A stretch of 22,501 bases of DNA from SIG588 sp045533175. Lineage in GTDB: Bacteria; Bacillota; Clostridia; Oscillospirales; Acutalibacteraceae. The notes under the pieces were generated by a model. The model did no database searches, was not told where the DNA came from, and saw only the letters and a program-made list of their open reading frames with translations. The translations under genes were made by a program, and so were the position numbers. Location of the stretch: the NCBI GenBank assembly GCA_045533175.1, contig JAZSHJ010000035.1:1-22501 (forward strand). The letters run 5' to 3'. Below, in pieces: positions 1 through 8,497 of this stretch (the stretch's first letter is position 1; each line of letters opens with the position of its first letter).

Positions 1-770
1 TCGTGTCCCTTGGCCGGGATAATTTCGCCCTCTTCGAGGGTTTCGCCGCAGATACCGCAGACGAGATCGCCGGTGTAGCCGTTTTCGTTACACAGCGCAT
101 CACGCGCGCCTTCCAGCGTGCCTTCGTCATGGCCTTCGGCCGGGATGACTTCGCCTTCTCCGATGGTCTCGCCGCAAACGCCGCAGACGAGATCGCCGGT
201 GTAACCGTCGGTCACGCAATCCGCGTCCACTTTGCCTTCCAGCGTGCCTTCGTCATGGCCCTTCGCGGGAATCACAGAGCCTTCATCAGCCACATCACCG
301 CAATCCACGCAGAATCGCACACCGGTATGTCCGGGTTCGGTGCAGGTGGGTTCATATCCGTCAACCCACTCGTCATCGGGGGTGTGTCCCGTCATCGGGA
401 TGATTTCACCGGCTTCAATGGTCCCGCCGCAGACGCCGCAGATCAAATCGCCGCTGTAACCGGGCGAATAGCAATCCGCAGGAACATAACCTTCGAGCGT
501 GCCTTCGTCGTGTCCCTTGGCCGGGATAATTTCGCCCTCTTCGAGGGTTTCGCCGCAGATACCGCAGACGAGATCGCCGGTGTAGCCGTTTTCGTTACAC
601 AGCGCATCACGCGCGCCTTCCAGCGTGCCTTCGTCATGGCCCTTCGCGGGGATGACTTCGCCTTCTTTGACGGTCTCGCCGCAAGCGTCGCAGATAAGAT
701 CGCCGGTATAACCGTCGGTCACGCAATCCGCGTCCACCGCACCCGTGAGGGTGGTGTTCTCATGCGTGCA
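1..770 (-). repeat. Coding tandem repeats of ~42 aa with C-x-x-C motifs (six units visible)
   Basis: Within the giant gene, six units of about 42 codons follow one another from residue 1691 to the window edge. Each has the pattern C-x(4)-GYTGDL-x-C-x-x-CGET-x(3)-GE-x-IPAKGH. Four regularly placed Cys/His positions per unit suggest a small metal- or disulfide-stabilised fold, as in other Clostridia surface proteins (inference). A higher-order repeat is present: bases 1-134 are identical to 508-641, a shift of exactly 169 codons, and similarity continues beyond. The array continues past base 1. Confidence 0.88.
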
Positions 771-3700
771 AGCCTTCGTGGTGGTGAGTTCGAACGAGAG
801 CATCTCCTGATTGGAGGGATGATAGGACGAATCGTGATACGGCGAGTAGTACTGGATCTCACACTTGGTGCCGTCTGCGCTGAAGCGCAACAGACCAAGC
901 ATGGCAAGCGCTTGACTTTCAAAGTACTCCACATCCAGATCCTGTGCGTTGATCATGACCTGCGGCACGGTGTTGCCTGCCGCGTTTTCGCTCAACTTGG
1001 TCAACACGTGACCGTCGGCGGTACCGGCGTGACCGCAGAGCACCATTTTCACGTTGTCATTCTTGTAAATGATTTCATTCCACAACGGCGAGGTGTCACC
1101 GTTCGGCCATACCTGTGCAGGATTCATCAAGCTGCCAAGCCAGCCGCCGATCTCGGCATCCGACTTAGTATACGGCATCCAATGCGTGCACCAATCGGCC
1201 GAATCGTTATTGATGTAGCTGTGGGTGGTGAAGATCACGTTGTCGTTCGGATACTGAGCGAGGATCTCATTTGCCCAGTTAACCACACTAACACGGGGAT
1301 GATACTCGAGCTGAAGAATCATCCATTGCACACCGTTCACCTTGAAACGGTAGTAGGAGTTTTCCACGCCGATGTACTTGCCGTTTTCATCCGCCTCAGT
1401 ACCGTAGATATCGTAGTCGTCCGCAAAAGAACCCACATAAGTATCCTTCGCTGCGGTGGACTGGATATAGTCAATACCGAAGTATTCGTTGTACTTCGAG
1501 GTATCACGAATGATATACGTGGTGTCATCCACAGGGCGCGTACTGCCGGGATAATCGTGGTTACCCGTCAGGTTGCTCCACGACACCTTGTCGGTGAACA
1601 GATCCCAACCGTTCTTTGCAATGGTGAAGTTGCCGTCGTTGGCAAGCCAGGTGGTATCGCCCGCGCCGATAACGTGCACGATGTTTTCATTTTCCACGTT
1701 ATCCGCGATCCATTGCGCCGCCGCCATCCACTCGTTGGTGAAGGCGCCGGTAACCAGTTCTTGGGTATCGGGGATGAACACCATCGTGTAGTAATCCTCG
1801 CCGATCACATCGGTGGGAATCTCATAATCTTCCCAGTCGTCCGCACGCGAACCCTTGAACACGAGATCGTTGCCGTTGACCGATTTGGTCACCGTGCCGC
1901 CCAACACGTAGTTGAGGTTACCGACCAAGAACCAAGCGTCGATCAAGCCTTCGGTGCCTGCCGCAAGCGGGCTGACCTTGTTGCCGACCTTCGACACGCG
2001 GTTTTCCGCGATTTCGGTTGCGGTGCGCACATCGCTCCACAAACGCACGTCGGCGATCATGCCCTTGAAGGTTTCGCCCAGGCCATCCGCACCGATGGAG
2101 AACGCCACCGTCGGGATGATGTCGGCCGTGCCGGTCGCATCGTTCTGTGCCACAAGTTTGCCGTCGGCATAGAGATAGAACATACCCGCCGCCATGTCAC
2201 GCACCAATGCGAGATCGATCCACTCGCCGGTGCAAATGTTGAAGACGGTGGTGTACTGCTTGTCACCCCATACCCAGCAAACATTGCCGTACATATCGGT
2301 GAACAACGCAATCGGATTTTCGTCCGCCGTGTTGGTGTTACCCACAATGATCATGTCATCGGTGGTCACACCAACTTCTTCCGTTTCAGGCGGAGTCTTA
2401 TCCTCGTTTGCCGTGATGCGGAAGTCCGCATAGCGGATCTTCTGATCTATCGTGGTATCTTCGTACTGCACCATATATGTCCAGCGCATGTAATTCAGTT
2501 CGTGGATATCGAAATCTGCATTCTTGGAAAGTTTGTTCAACGGCAAGCACACTTCGTTCCAGCCGTCTTTCCACTCGCCCACGATATAGTCGCGGAACAA
2601 GTAGGGCGTGATAACGTATTCAGAGGTGTAAGCACCTGCGCTAGAAAAACCGAAGTTCGGGCTATCCGACACGTTAAGTACCACCGTATCCACATCAGGG
2701 ATGTAGATTTTGAAGGTAAAGTTCAGATCATCCAGCGTATAGTAGGACGGAATGTTCGGCGCAATGAAGGTGGAACCGGTACTCTGCCAACCCGCTTTCC
2801 ATACGCGACGGCCATTCTCTTCAGAATAGCCTGAACCGGGTTTCACTTCCATATACACGGTACCATCCAGCGGCTGCTTGAGATCGCCGCTGCCGTCATT
2901 CGTCCACATAAGGCCGGCAGTCATACTGCCACCGTCCCAGTTGTGAGGCACTTTGCTGAAGTTCATAATCGGCCAAGTCGGGGTTTCGATATCTTCCACC
3001 AAGTAAATAGAGAAGTGGGAGAACTTGACCTGCAGGTTTGCACCGTACAGACCGTACCAACGCAGATAGTTGATGGCGGTGTGATCGAACGCCACACCCT
3101 GTGTGCCGCTGAGCAAACTGCCGTTGGAGAAGGGAAGAACGATGTGGTTCCAACCATCTTTCAGCGTTGCCTTGTTGATGCCGTAACCCAGTTCCTGCTG
3201 ATCGCAGGTGCCGCTGGAAGTCAACTCCAACTGGCCAACGCCGCTGATGTTATCCACATCATTTACCCACATCCAGAAGGATAACACCATGTCGTTAAAG
3301 TTGGTGTTGGCAGGCACTTCCACTTTGACACCTGTCGGGTTTATCAGCACACCGGTGGAGGTGTTTTGGGAAAGATCCTTTTCCACATACGGCAGACCTT
3401 CGGGCAGACCGTCGCTACCGTTCGACCACATGACCTTACCAAGTTGCGCCGTCGGGAACAGCAACTGCTCGTTCTCCACGACGGTTTCCTTCTTCACGAC
3501 GAATTTCATCTCGGAAACGCGCAGTTCGGTTTCGGCCGCCATACCGGAATGGCCAACCCAACGAATAAAATTGGCATTTTTGTAATTAAACACACCGCTT
3601 GTGCTTGTGGGATTCGCCAACGGCAATTCCACGTAGTTCCAACCGACCTTCGGGTCGGAAATATAGTTGCCGTAACGGAAGCAGAGTTCTTCCTGATCCC

Positions 3701-5840
3701 ACGTACCGGAGGAGGTCAATTCAACATCGCCCGAAGGGATCTCACCCGTGGAGGTGTAGAACCAGAAGGTAAGGAACAGATCGTCCTTGGACGTCACAGA
3801 GGAGGGGAAATCCACCGTAAACGATTGGTGAGCCATGGCCACCTTGGCGCCTTGATCCACATTCACCGCATAGTAACGCAAGCCTTCGGGAGCCGCTTCG
3901 CCCGCGCCGACAACGCCGACACCGATATTGGTCATGCCGGCATAACGGCCGCCGTTCGGATAGCCGATGTTCCATTCGTCTTTGGTATCAATCAGCGAGA
4001 TCTTGAAATCGGCGTAACGCACGATGGCCTGATCTTCAATCGTGCCGAGCACACCGTCGTCGGGCGTGGAATCCAACCAATGGAGATCCACCGAACGCAT
4101 GGTGAACTTACAAATATCATTCACCAGCAAGGGGTTTTCAGTCAACGAGCCTTCCGAAAGCGGGAACTCGATGTAGTTCCAACCATCCTCCAACGGGAAG
4201 TTGGCAAACAGGTTTGCATAAGACAAACCTTGATCCACCGAACTGGCGGTGGAGCCGATCTTGAAGTTCGTGTTCGTACTCTTCATCGCATCGGCTTCGC
4301 TGATGTACATCCACATGCTGAACTTCAGATCGTTCAGCGTCACGCCTTCGGGAATATCCAACGGCGCGTGGGTGATGGTGAACACCGGACTCCATACACC
4401 GGTTTCCGCCGTTTTGCCGTTGGCCTTAAATTCGGCATACACGGTGCCCGCCGCAGGCTGTTTGCCAAGGGACGGATCGGTGGCCCACACGTTGCCGTAG
4501 GTGGAAGAGGAACTGCCGCTGGACCAACCGGTGTTGAAATTGGCGGCGGAAGCAAATCCGTTACAAAGTGTCCATTCGGTGATGACATTCTCTTCGGTAT
4601 CTTCGGGTTTCTTATGCACGATGATGCTCATTTCGGACACAAGGATGTCCACGGGTTCACCGTTATACGCACGGCCGCACCAACGGCTGAAGTTCATTCT
4701 GGTGTGATCGAACACGCCGCCCGTTGCAACGGAGTAATCCCACAACGGCAAAACGATGCGGTTCCAACCCACTTGGAGATCGTTCATGTAATCCTTGGTT
4801 TCCCAACAGAGTTCTTCCTTGTCGCAGGCACCCGACGAGGTAAGCTCAATATAGCTGGAAGGCACTTCACCCGTGGAAGTATACAACCAGAAAGCCAGCG
4901 CAAGATCATCCTGCGTGTACTGCTTGGGCAGGTTCACAGAGAATTTCTTGTCCGTGAAACCGATACCGTTCGGTGCGCCGGTATTGACGGTTGCACCGAC
5001 ATACGCCGTGCCGTCCGGAATACCTTCCACACCCGTGATGGTGCCACTCTTCTTAACGTTGCCGTAGATAATATTGCCGGAGGCATCGGTATCCGCCACG
5101 CCGTCGCCGTTCACGTCCACCGTGCTGGAGGCATAACGCGCGGAGCTGTATGCACCGATATTAAAGGAGGTCGCAAGAACATCCACTTTCACACTCGCCT
5201 CGATGGTGTTCGGCGTGGACTTGATCGGTTCGGACAGCATCAAATAGGTGTCGTCATTGCCGAAGGCCACACCCGCCGTGGTAGTATCCACCAGCGCGAT
5301 CTCCCAGATAGTCACGGAAGAGGCTTCGGTGAATTCCGCACCATTCGGATTGGCGAACATACGGAAGAAGTTGATCGGCTTGTGCAGATCAAACGGGCCG
5401 GTCGACCCGGGCGAGCTGCCCGAAGCAGACATCGGAAGCAGGACGATGTTTTCGCCCACTTTCCATTCGGGAGCCGACAACGACCAGTTGCGTTCGGAGT
5501 TATCCCACTTTTCTTGGCAAACTTCGAAACTACCGCCCTTTTCAAACGCGGTAACTGCTGCTTGGTCCAACGTCATGTGGACATACAGCGCGATGTCGCT
5601 CATCTCGTAAGTAGACGGGATTTGAATGTTAAATCCCGAATACGCTTTCTCGAAACGGCCGCCGCTTTGATAGGTCAGCTTCGTACCCGTTTCAGAATAG
5701 TGGATCGTCCACTTGTTGCCGTACGCCGTGGTGCCGCCCGATGCCGCCGAAGCCGCAAAGGTCATTCCCGACAAGCAACAAGAGAACAGCATCACAGTCA
5801 CGCAAAGCCATGCCAGGATGCGTTTGGTTGTTTGCTTCAT
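1..5840 (-). CDS. Giant secreted multidomain phosphoesterase surface protein (3' end outside window)
   Basis: One uninterrupted minus-strand frame runs from an ATG at 5840 (preceded by AGGAAAGGTGA) past base 1, giving at least 1946 residues. Residues 1-32 form a signal peptide (basic MKQTTKR start, hydrophobic core, A-x-A cleavage region). About six divergent beta-sandwich-like modules follow (roughly 34-184, 274-411, 424-617, 651-784, 817-947, 961-1147). They share ELTSSG, GWN-x-I-x-LPL and F-x-RW signatures and look like carbohydrate- or surface-binding domains, though I cannot name the family. Residues ~1160-1285 are LamG/concanavalin-like (EWIDLALVRD, YADGK, DVRLW). Residues ~1350-1610 are a calcineurin-like phosphoesterase: PDTQ (D1358), GAGD (~1391), GNHD (1426-1429), THS (H1540), GHAG (H1604). 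Motif I has Q where H is usual. From C1691 there are C-x-x-C repeats. The phosphoesterase fold is well supported; its substrate is unknown. The protein is probably exported and surface-exposed; any anchor lies off-window. Confidence 0.88.
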   Translation of the reverse strand, partial: MKQTTKRILAWLCVTVMLFSCCLSGMTFAASAASGGTTAYGNKWTIHYSETGTKLTYQSGGRFEKAYSGFNIQIPSTYEMSDIALYVHMTLDQAAVTAFEKGGSFEVCQEKWDNSERNWSLSAPEWKVGENIVLLPMSASGSSPGSTGPFDLHKPINFFRMFANPNGAEFTEASSVTIWEIALVDTTTAGVAFGNDDTYLMLSEPIKSTPNTIEASVKVDVLATSFNIGAYSSARYASSTVDVNGDGVADTDASGNIIYGNVKKSGTITGVEGIPDGTAYVGATVNTGAPNGIGFTDKKFSVNLPKQYTQDDLALAFWLYTSTGEVPSSYIELTSSGACDKEELCWETKDYMNDLQVGWNRIVLPLWDYSVATGGVFDHTRMNFSRWCGRAYNGEPVDILVSEMSIIVHKKPEDTEENVITEWTLCNGFASAANFNTGWSSGSSSSTYGNVWATDPSLGKQPAAGTVYAEFKANGKTAETGVWSPVFTITHAPLDIPEGVTLNDLKFSMWMYISEADAMKSTNTNFKIGSTASSVDQGLSYANLFANFPLEDGWNYIEFPLSEGSLTENPLLVNDICKFTMRSVDLHWLDSTPDDGVLGTIEDQAIVRYADFKISLIDTKDEWNIGYPNGGRYAGMTNIGVGVVGAGEAAPEGLRYYAVNVDQGAKVAMAHQSFTVDFPSSVTSKDDLFLTFWFYTSTGEIPSGDVELTSSGTWDQEELCFRYGNYISDPKVGWNYVELPLANPTSTSGVFNYKNANFIRWVGHSGMAAETELRVSEMKFVVKKETVVENEQLLFPTAQLGKVMWSNGSDGLPEGLPYVEKDLSQNTSTGVLINPTGVKVEVPANTNFNDMVLSFWMWVNDVDNISGVGQLELTSSGTCDQQELGYGINKATLKDGWNHIVLPFSNGSLLSGTQGVAFDHTAINYLRWYGLYGANLQVKFSHFSIYLVEDIETPTWPIMNFSKVPHNWDGGSMTAGLMWTNDGSGDLKQPLDGTVYMEVKPGSGYSEENGRRVWKAGWQSTGSTFIAPNIPSYYTLDDLNFTFKIYIPDVDTVVLNVSDSPNFGFSSAGAYTSEYVITPYLFRDYIVGEWKDGWNEVCLPLNKLSKNADFDIHELNYMRWTYMVQYEDTTIDQKIRYADFRITANEDKTPPETEEVGVTTDDMIIVGNTNTADENPIALFTDMYGNVCWVWGDKQYTTVFNICTGEWIDLALVRDMAAGMFYLYADGKLVAQNDATGTADIIPTVAFSIGADGLGETFKGMIADVRLWSDVRTATEIAENRVSKVGNKVSPLAAGTEGLIDAWFLVGNLNYVLGGTVTKSVNGNDLVFKGSRADDWEDYEIPTDVIGEDYYTMVFIPDTQELVTGAFTNEWMAAAQWIADNVENENIVHVIGAGDTTWLANDGNFTIAKNGWDLFTDKVSWSNLTGNHDYPGSTRPVDDTTYIIRDTSKYNEYFGIDYIQSTAAKDTYVGSFADDYDIYGTEADENGKYIGVENSYYRFKVNGVQWMILQLEYHPRVSVVNWANEILAQYPNDNVIFTTHSYINNDSADWCTHWMPYTKSDAEIGGWLGSLMNPAQVWPNGDTSPLWNEIIYKNDNVKMVLCGHAGTADGHVLTKLSENAAGNTVPQVMINAQDLDVEYFESQALAMLGLLRFSADGTKCEIQYYSPYHDSSYHPSNQEMLSFELTTTKACTHENTTLTGAVDADCVTDGYTGDLICDACGETVKEGEVIPAKGHDEGTLEGARDALCNENGYTGDLVCGICGETLEEGEIIPAKGHDEGTLEGYVPADCYSPGYSGDLICGVCGGTIEAGEIIPMTGHTPDDEWVDGYEPTCTEPGHTGVRFCVDCGDVADEGSVIPAKGHDEGTLEGKVDADCVTDGYTGDLVCGVCGETIGEGEVIPAEGHDEGTLEGARDALCNENGYTGDLVCGICGETLEEGEIIPAKGH

Positions 5841-5901
5841 GAAAAATCACCTTTCCTAATTTTTTTACAGCCCGCAAGCCCATGCAGGCCATAGTAACCA
5901 T

Positions 5902-5930
5902 ATAACACCACAATGATCCTTCGGATGCAA
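5902..5930 (-). promoter_or_regulatory. Possible weak promoter of the giant surface gene
   Basis: On the minus strand TTGCAT (5925-5930) and TGTTAT (5902-5907) are 17 nt apart, about 60 nt upstream of the ATG at 5840. The -10 match is only 4 of 6, so this is tentative. The rest of 5841-6020 contains no gene I can support. Confidence 0.3.
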
Positions 5931-6020
5931 TCGACAGGTGTCAAATTCCGTTTGTTTTGAGGTAGAATTTCCAGTCGCGTTTTTGTGCATTTTACACATG
6001 CATTTGCGGTGAAATTTCAA

Positions 6021-6048
6021 AAAGCACCCCGAATTGTCGAGGTGCTTT
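6021..6048 (-). terminator. Rho-independent terminator of the CBM9-like gene
   Basis: Stem AAAGCACC/GGTGCTTT with an inner CGA/TCG pairing. On the minus strand it is followed by a T-rich run, 9 nt after the stop codon of the gene ending at 6058. Confidence 0.8.
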
Positions 6049-6057
6049 CTTCACTTC

Positions 6058-6660
6058 TTATTCCAAAATCATCTCGCCGAAATCACACGAACGGTGAAAA
6101 TCGGGTTGTGCGGACGTCACGGGATTCCACGAAAGGAAGTGTGGGTGCACCGTCTTGTCGCCGCATTTATAACAGTTGGCACGAATCACCTTCCCCGCGG
6201 CAAGATCGCAGGGCGGGAAATACCGTTGAATAAATGTCAGCGGTATGCGGTAGGTTATCTCCCATCCGTCTGCTGTGCGTGCCGATCGAAAATCGAACCG
6301 CCCTGCACCGTCGGGCATCACCTGCCGCACACGATCCTCTCGCCCTTCACCAATGCCCAAAAACAAGCATCCGTTCAAGTTCCATTCAAAATTGAAGTAC
6401 CGTGCAGATGTGCTTTCGGGACAGAAGAAAAACTCCATGCAACTGTCTTCACACACCGCCGCTTCGGGATCGCGGTGTTCGGCACGTATCTCCGCTTCCA
6501 CGGCACGTTGGCGAACAAACAACGCTTCCCCGTCGTGACAGATCTGCCCCGTCACGCGTACCCCCGTATCGGGCAACCACAGAACGTTTTGAAGTGTGAA
6601 AGACGGTACGCTCTCCCAGTCGGGCACACCGTGGATTCTTACAATGCGATAGGTTTCCAT
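6058..6660 (-). CDS. Carbohydrate-binding family 9-like protein
   Basis: A 200-residue protein starting METYRIVRIHGV, with GGGGAAGG 3 nt before the ATG. The sequence matches the stand-alone CBM9-like proteins of Firmicutes: an N-terminal W/L-rich strand, VRVTGQICHDGEALFVR, an acidic EDSCMEFFFCPE segment, FNFEWNLNG, DGWEITYRIPL and a C-terminal WNPV-x-DFH segment. It has no signal peptide or membrane segment, so it is probably cytoplasmic, unlike CBM9 modules fused to secreted glycosidases. In the family the module binds sugars or chain ends; the ligand and role of the free-standing form are not known from the sequence. It has its own promoter and terminator and is therefore monocistronic. The family call comes from overall pattern recognition and was not checked by search. 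Confidence 0.72.
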   Translation of the reverse strand: METYRIVRIHGVPDWESVPSFTLQNVLWLPDTGVRVTGQICHDGEALFVRQRAVEAEIRAEHRDPEAAVCEDSCMEFFFCPESTSARYFNFEWNLNGCLFLGIGEGREDRVRQVMPDGAGRFDFRSARTADGWEITYRIPLTFIQRYFPPCDLAAGKVIRANCYKCGDKTVHPHFLSWNPVTSAQPDFHRSCDFGEMILE

Positions 6661-6691
6661 ATCCTTCCCCTCTTTACTTTCGGTTAAGTGT

Positions 6692-6720
6692 ATTGTAGCA
6701 TAATTTCAAATGATTTGCAA
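6692..6720 (-). promoter_or_regulatory. Sigma-A-type promoter of the CBM9-like gene
   Basis: Minus strand TTGCAA (6715-6720), 17-nt spacer, TACAAT (6692-6697), about 30 nt upstream of the start codon at 6660. Confidence 0.75.
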
Positions 6721-6729
6721 GACAACAAC

Positions 6730-6759
6730 AAAGCATCCCAACAAAAATCGGGATGCTTT
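6730..6759 (-). terminator. Terminator downstream of the spoIVB 3' fragment
   Basis: A perfect 10-bp stem AAAGCATCCC/GGGATGCTTT with a 10-nt loop lies 12 nt beyond the stop codon of the fragment. It is probably the original spoIVB terminator. The minus-strand tail is only moderately T-rich. Confidence 0.65.
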
Positions 6760-6771
6760 GTTTTAACCTTT

Positions 6772-6923
6772 TTATGCAGCGGACGAAAGCCCCTCCCCTA
6801 TTATTTTTGCCGTTTCAAGCATGCTTTCGGCAAAAATACCGTAGCCTTTTTCGGGGGTATCCACCAACACGTGCGTCACGGCACCGATCAGTTTGCCGTT
6901 TTGGATGATGGGAGAACCCGACA
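6772..6923 (-). pseudogene. spoIVB': Severed 3' end of spoIVB (SpoIVB C-terminus)
   Basis: Minus-strand codons from SGSP to a TAA at 6772 encode a SpoIVB C-terminus (NGKLIGAVTHVLVD, KGYGIFAE, MLETAK, ending SSAA). Against the intact SpoIVB ending at 9448, 33 of the first 39 residues after the catalytic serine agree, while the last ~10 diverge. Similarity stops abruptly at the GMSGSP motif: upstream of TCG the reading no longer resembles SpoIVB. There is no start codon or ribosome-binding site, so this is a remnant. Its codons are GC-rich like the surrounding genes, suggesting it is the native 3' end displaced by the inserted cassette (inference). An old paralogue truncation is the main alternative. 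Confidence 0.85.
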
Positions 6924-6924
6924 C

Positions 6925-7100
6925 GTGTGTGTCAATATAGGACCAACATCTTTTTCTAGGAATTATATCTGTTTTTGTCGAAAAAACCGCCTAAACAAGC
7001 CGTTTTTAAGACACACATACTTATTGTAACCTGAAAATCGAAAAATCATTGAATGATTGGGGAACCAAAAACATACGAGTGTGTTATATTAGGACCAACA
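6925..7100. repeat. Imperfect 24-bp direct repeat ending AGGACCAACA
   Basis: Bases 6925-6948 and 7077-7100 agree at 19 of 24 positions, including the 10-mer AGGACCAACA, and lie 152 bp apart at the left end of the cassette. The AT-rich DNA between them has no gene I can support. The second copy lies inside a small hairpin (ACGAGTGT 7075-7082 / ACACTCGT 7098-7105). The repeats could be remnants of element ends. Confidence 0.5.
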
Positions 7101-7124
7101 CTCGTCTACCATTAAAATACAAAT

Positions 7125-7149
7125 AGCAGCAAGCTTAATGCTTGCTGCT
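7125..7149 (-). terminator. Hairpin terminator overlapping the MFS stop codon
   Basis: A perfect 10-bp stem AGCAGCAAGC/GCTTGCTGCT whose 5-nt loop contains the stop codon of the MFS gene. The minus strand continues with an AT-rich but interrupted T tract. Confidence 0.6.
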
Positions 7150-8376
7150 GAAATGTTTCCTCATATAAGCCAAAAGAATAAGTCCTAAAATCGGGAATGC
7201 TGCCGCTATAAGCATGCCTACCTTGAATCCTATTTCTTCCGCTGACAATGACAAGGTATTACCCAAATTTTGCGCCCACTGTGTTAGTGAGATATTATCC
7301 ACTATAATACCAAGAGTCTGTGGGGCAACTGATGCGCCGAGGTCTCCGCCGGCAGCCATCAGAGCGTATGCCGCAACACCAACCATAGGAACTTTTTCTT
7401 CCATAAATATAAGTGTACCCGGCCATAGCATCGAGGTGCAGATACCCAAAGCAATACAGGCCAACAAAGACAAAATATCATTTTGAGAAAAAGACACCAT
7501 TAAATAGCAAACAACCGAACCCGCCATACTTAAGCATAAAACTTTGAAAATATTCTTACCATATTTTGCATAAGCAGTTCTTGTAAGTGCAAGCAACACC
7601 GCAAACAAACACATACCAAAGATATCGCCCCAAACTTTTGGCATATGCAATACATTCTCTGTGTATACAGAAATCCAATTTGACATAGTATTCTCGGCAC
7701 AGGCGCCTAAGAAAATACACATCATACACAATGCAAGACCGGTGGTCCGGTGCTTAGAATTGATTTTTTCTGATTTTCCATGTTCGATATCCATACTGGG
7801 AAGTTTACAAGTCATTAACAGAATCGAAGCAATCACGGGAAGGGCTGCCCAAAAAAATGTGAGATACATCCAGTATTCATTACCTATAAATTGAAGGCAT
7901 ACTGTACTAATGAGAACAACGCTCACCAACCCATATCCGTAAAGCGAATGGAGGGTACTCATATCTTTTTCAGGAGTATCTGATGGTAAAGCGGCAACTG
8001 TCGGACTGATAAGCACCTCTCCAAGCCCTGCGGCAACAGAGAACATAACCGTTCCCACCGCCAAGCCTACATATGCATAGTTAGGAAACAACGTTGGAAT
8101 TAACGCATAGGTACATAAGCCAACCGCAGTAAGTAACGGCATCAACCGAATTGTCTTGTGTATGTTAAAATATTTGCTGAAAAAACTGAAAATCAGATCT
8201 ATCCCAAGCTGAGTACAAAAGTTTATAAGCACAAGCGTTCCGAGAAGTGTGTACGATATTCCGTACAGCTCTCTGAAAGTCGCAAACAACAATGGTGGCA
8301 AACTAAAAACCGATGACATAGCAAGGTATGTAAAATAACAAGTAAATTTTGTTCGCCTATAATTTGCTTTATCCAT
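7135..8376 (-). CDS. MFS transporter
   Basis: A 413-residue, strongly hydrophobic protein with about 12 predicted membrane segments, the usual length for the major facilitator superfamily. It begins MDKANYRRTKFTCYFTYLAM and has a central hydrophilic linker around residues 200-215 (DIEHGKSEKINSKHR) separating two six-helix halves. The second half carries GAxAENTMSNWISVYTENVL and a glycine-rich AAGGDLGASVAPQ segment, as in sugar/proton symporters of the FucP-like branch. The substrate cannot be read from sequence. AGGAG lies 9 nt before the ATG. It is divergent from the AraC-family regulator at 8498, which probably controls it. Codon use is much more AT-rich than in the flanking genes, marking it as acquired DNA. 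Confidence 0.88.
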   Translation of the reverse strand: MDKANYRRTKFTCYFTYLAMSSVFSLPPLLFATFRELYGISYTLLGTLVLINFCTQLGIDLIFSFFSKYFNIHKTIRLMPLLTAVGLCTYALIPTLFPNYAYVGLAVGTVMFSVAAGLGEVLISPTVAALPSDTPEKDMSTLHSLYGYGLVSVVLISTVCLQFIGNEYWMYLTFFWAALPVIASILLMTCKLPSMDIEHGKSEKINSKHRTTGLALCMMCIFLGACAENTMSNWISVYTENVLHMPKVWGDIFGMCLFAVLLALTRTAYAKYGKNIFKVLCLSMAGSVVCYLMVSFSQNDILSLLACIALGICTSMLWPGTLIFMEEKVPMVGVAAYALMAAGGDLGASVAPQTLGIIVDNISLTQWAQNLGNTLSLSAEEIGFKVGMLIAAAFPILGLILLAYMRKHFSSKH

Positions 8377-8392
8377 TATTAAATCTCCTATC

Positions 8393-8421
8393 TTGACAAC
8401 GAAATGCTACATTATTATAAT
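8393..8421 (+). promoter_or_regulatory. Perfect-consensus promoter for the AraC-family gene
   Basis: TTGACA (8393-8398), 17-nt spacer, TATAAT (8416-8421). Both hexamers are exact consensus, about 75 nt upstream of the chosen start. It also lies in the 5' leader of the divergent MFS transcript, so the two transcripts overlap. Confidence 0.85.
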
Positions 8422-8442
8422 TATAGTACCAAATCAAAGTAT

Positions 8443-8473
8443 ATTATATAACTTTTGTGTATATTTTTGGCAA
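8443..8473 (-). promoter_or_regulatory. Candidate promoter of the MFS gene
   Basis: Minus strand TTGCCA (8468-8473), 18-nt spacer, TATAAT (8443-8448), about 65 nt upstream of the MFS start. It sits downstream of the AraC gene's promoter, so the divergent transcription units face across each other. Confidence 0.5.
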
Positions 8474-8497
8474 AATAGTGTCAAGGAAAGGGATTTT

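Noticed and set aside
1..770. Possible CRISPR or non-coding tandem repeat
   Set aside because: The periodicity is a multiple of three, runs in frame inside the giant gene and keeps Cys/His/Gly positions, so it is a protein repeat.
5735..5840. Lipoprotein signal in the giant protein (LFSCC)
   Set aside because: The residues before the cysteine do not fit a lipobox well and an A-x-A signal peptidase I site follows.
3..5894. Two very long plus-strand open frames (943 and 842 codons)
   Set aside because: They are exactly codon-aligned antisense to the minus-strand giant gene, have no suitable ribosome-binding sites and give low-complexity protein. The minus frame has a signal peptide, recognisable domains and a proper start.
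8393..8497. Upstream extension of the AraC-family protein by 35 residues
   Set aside because: It covers the -35 and -10 elements of the gene's own promoter, and ATG 8498 has a good ribosome-binding site.
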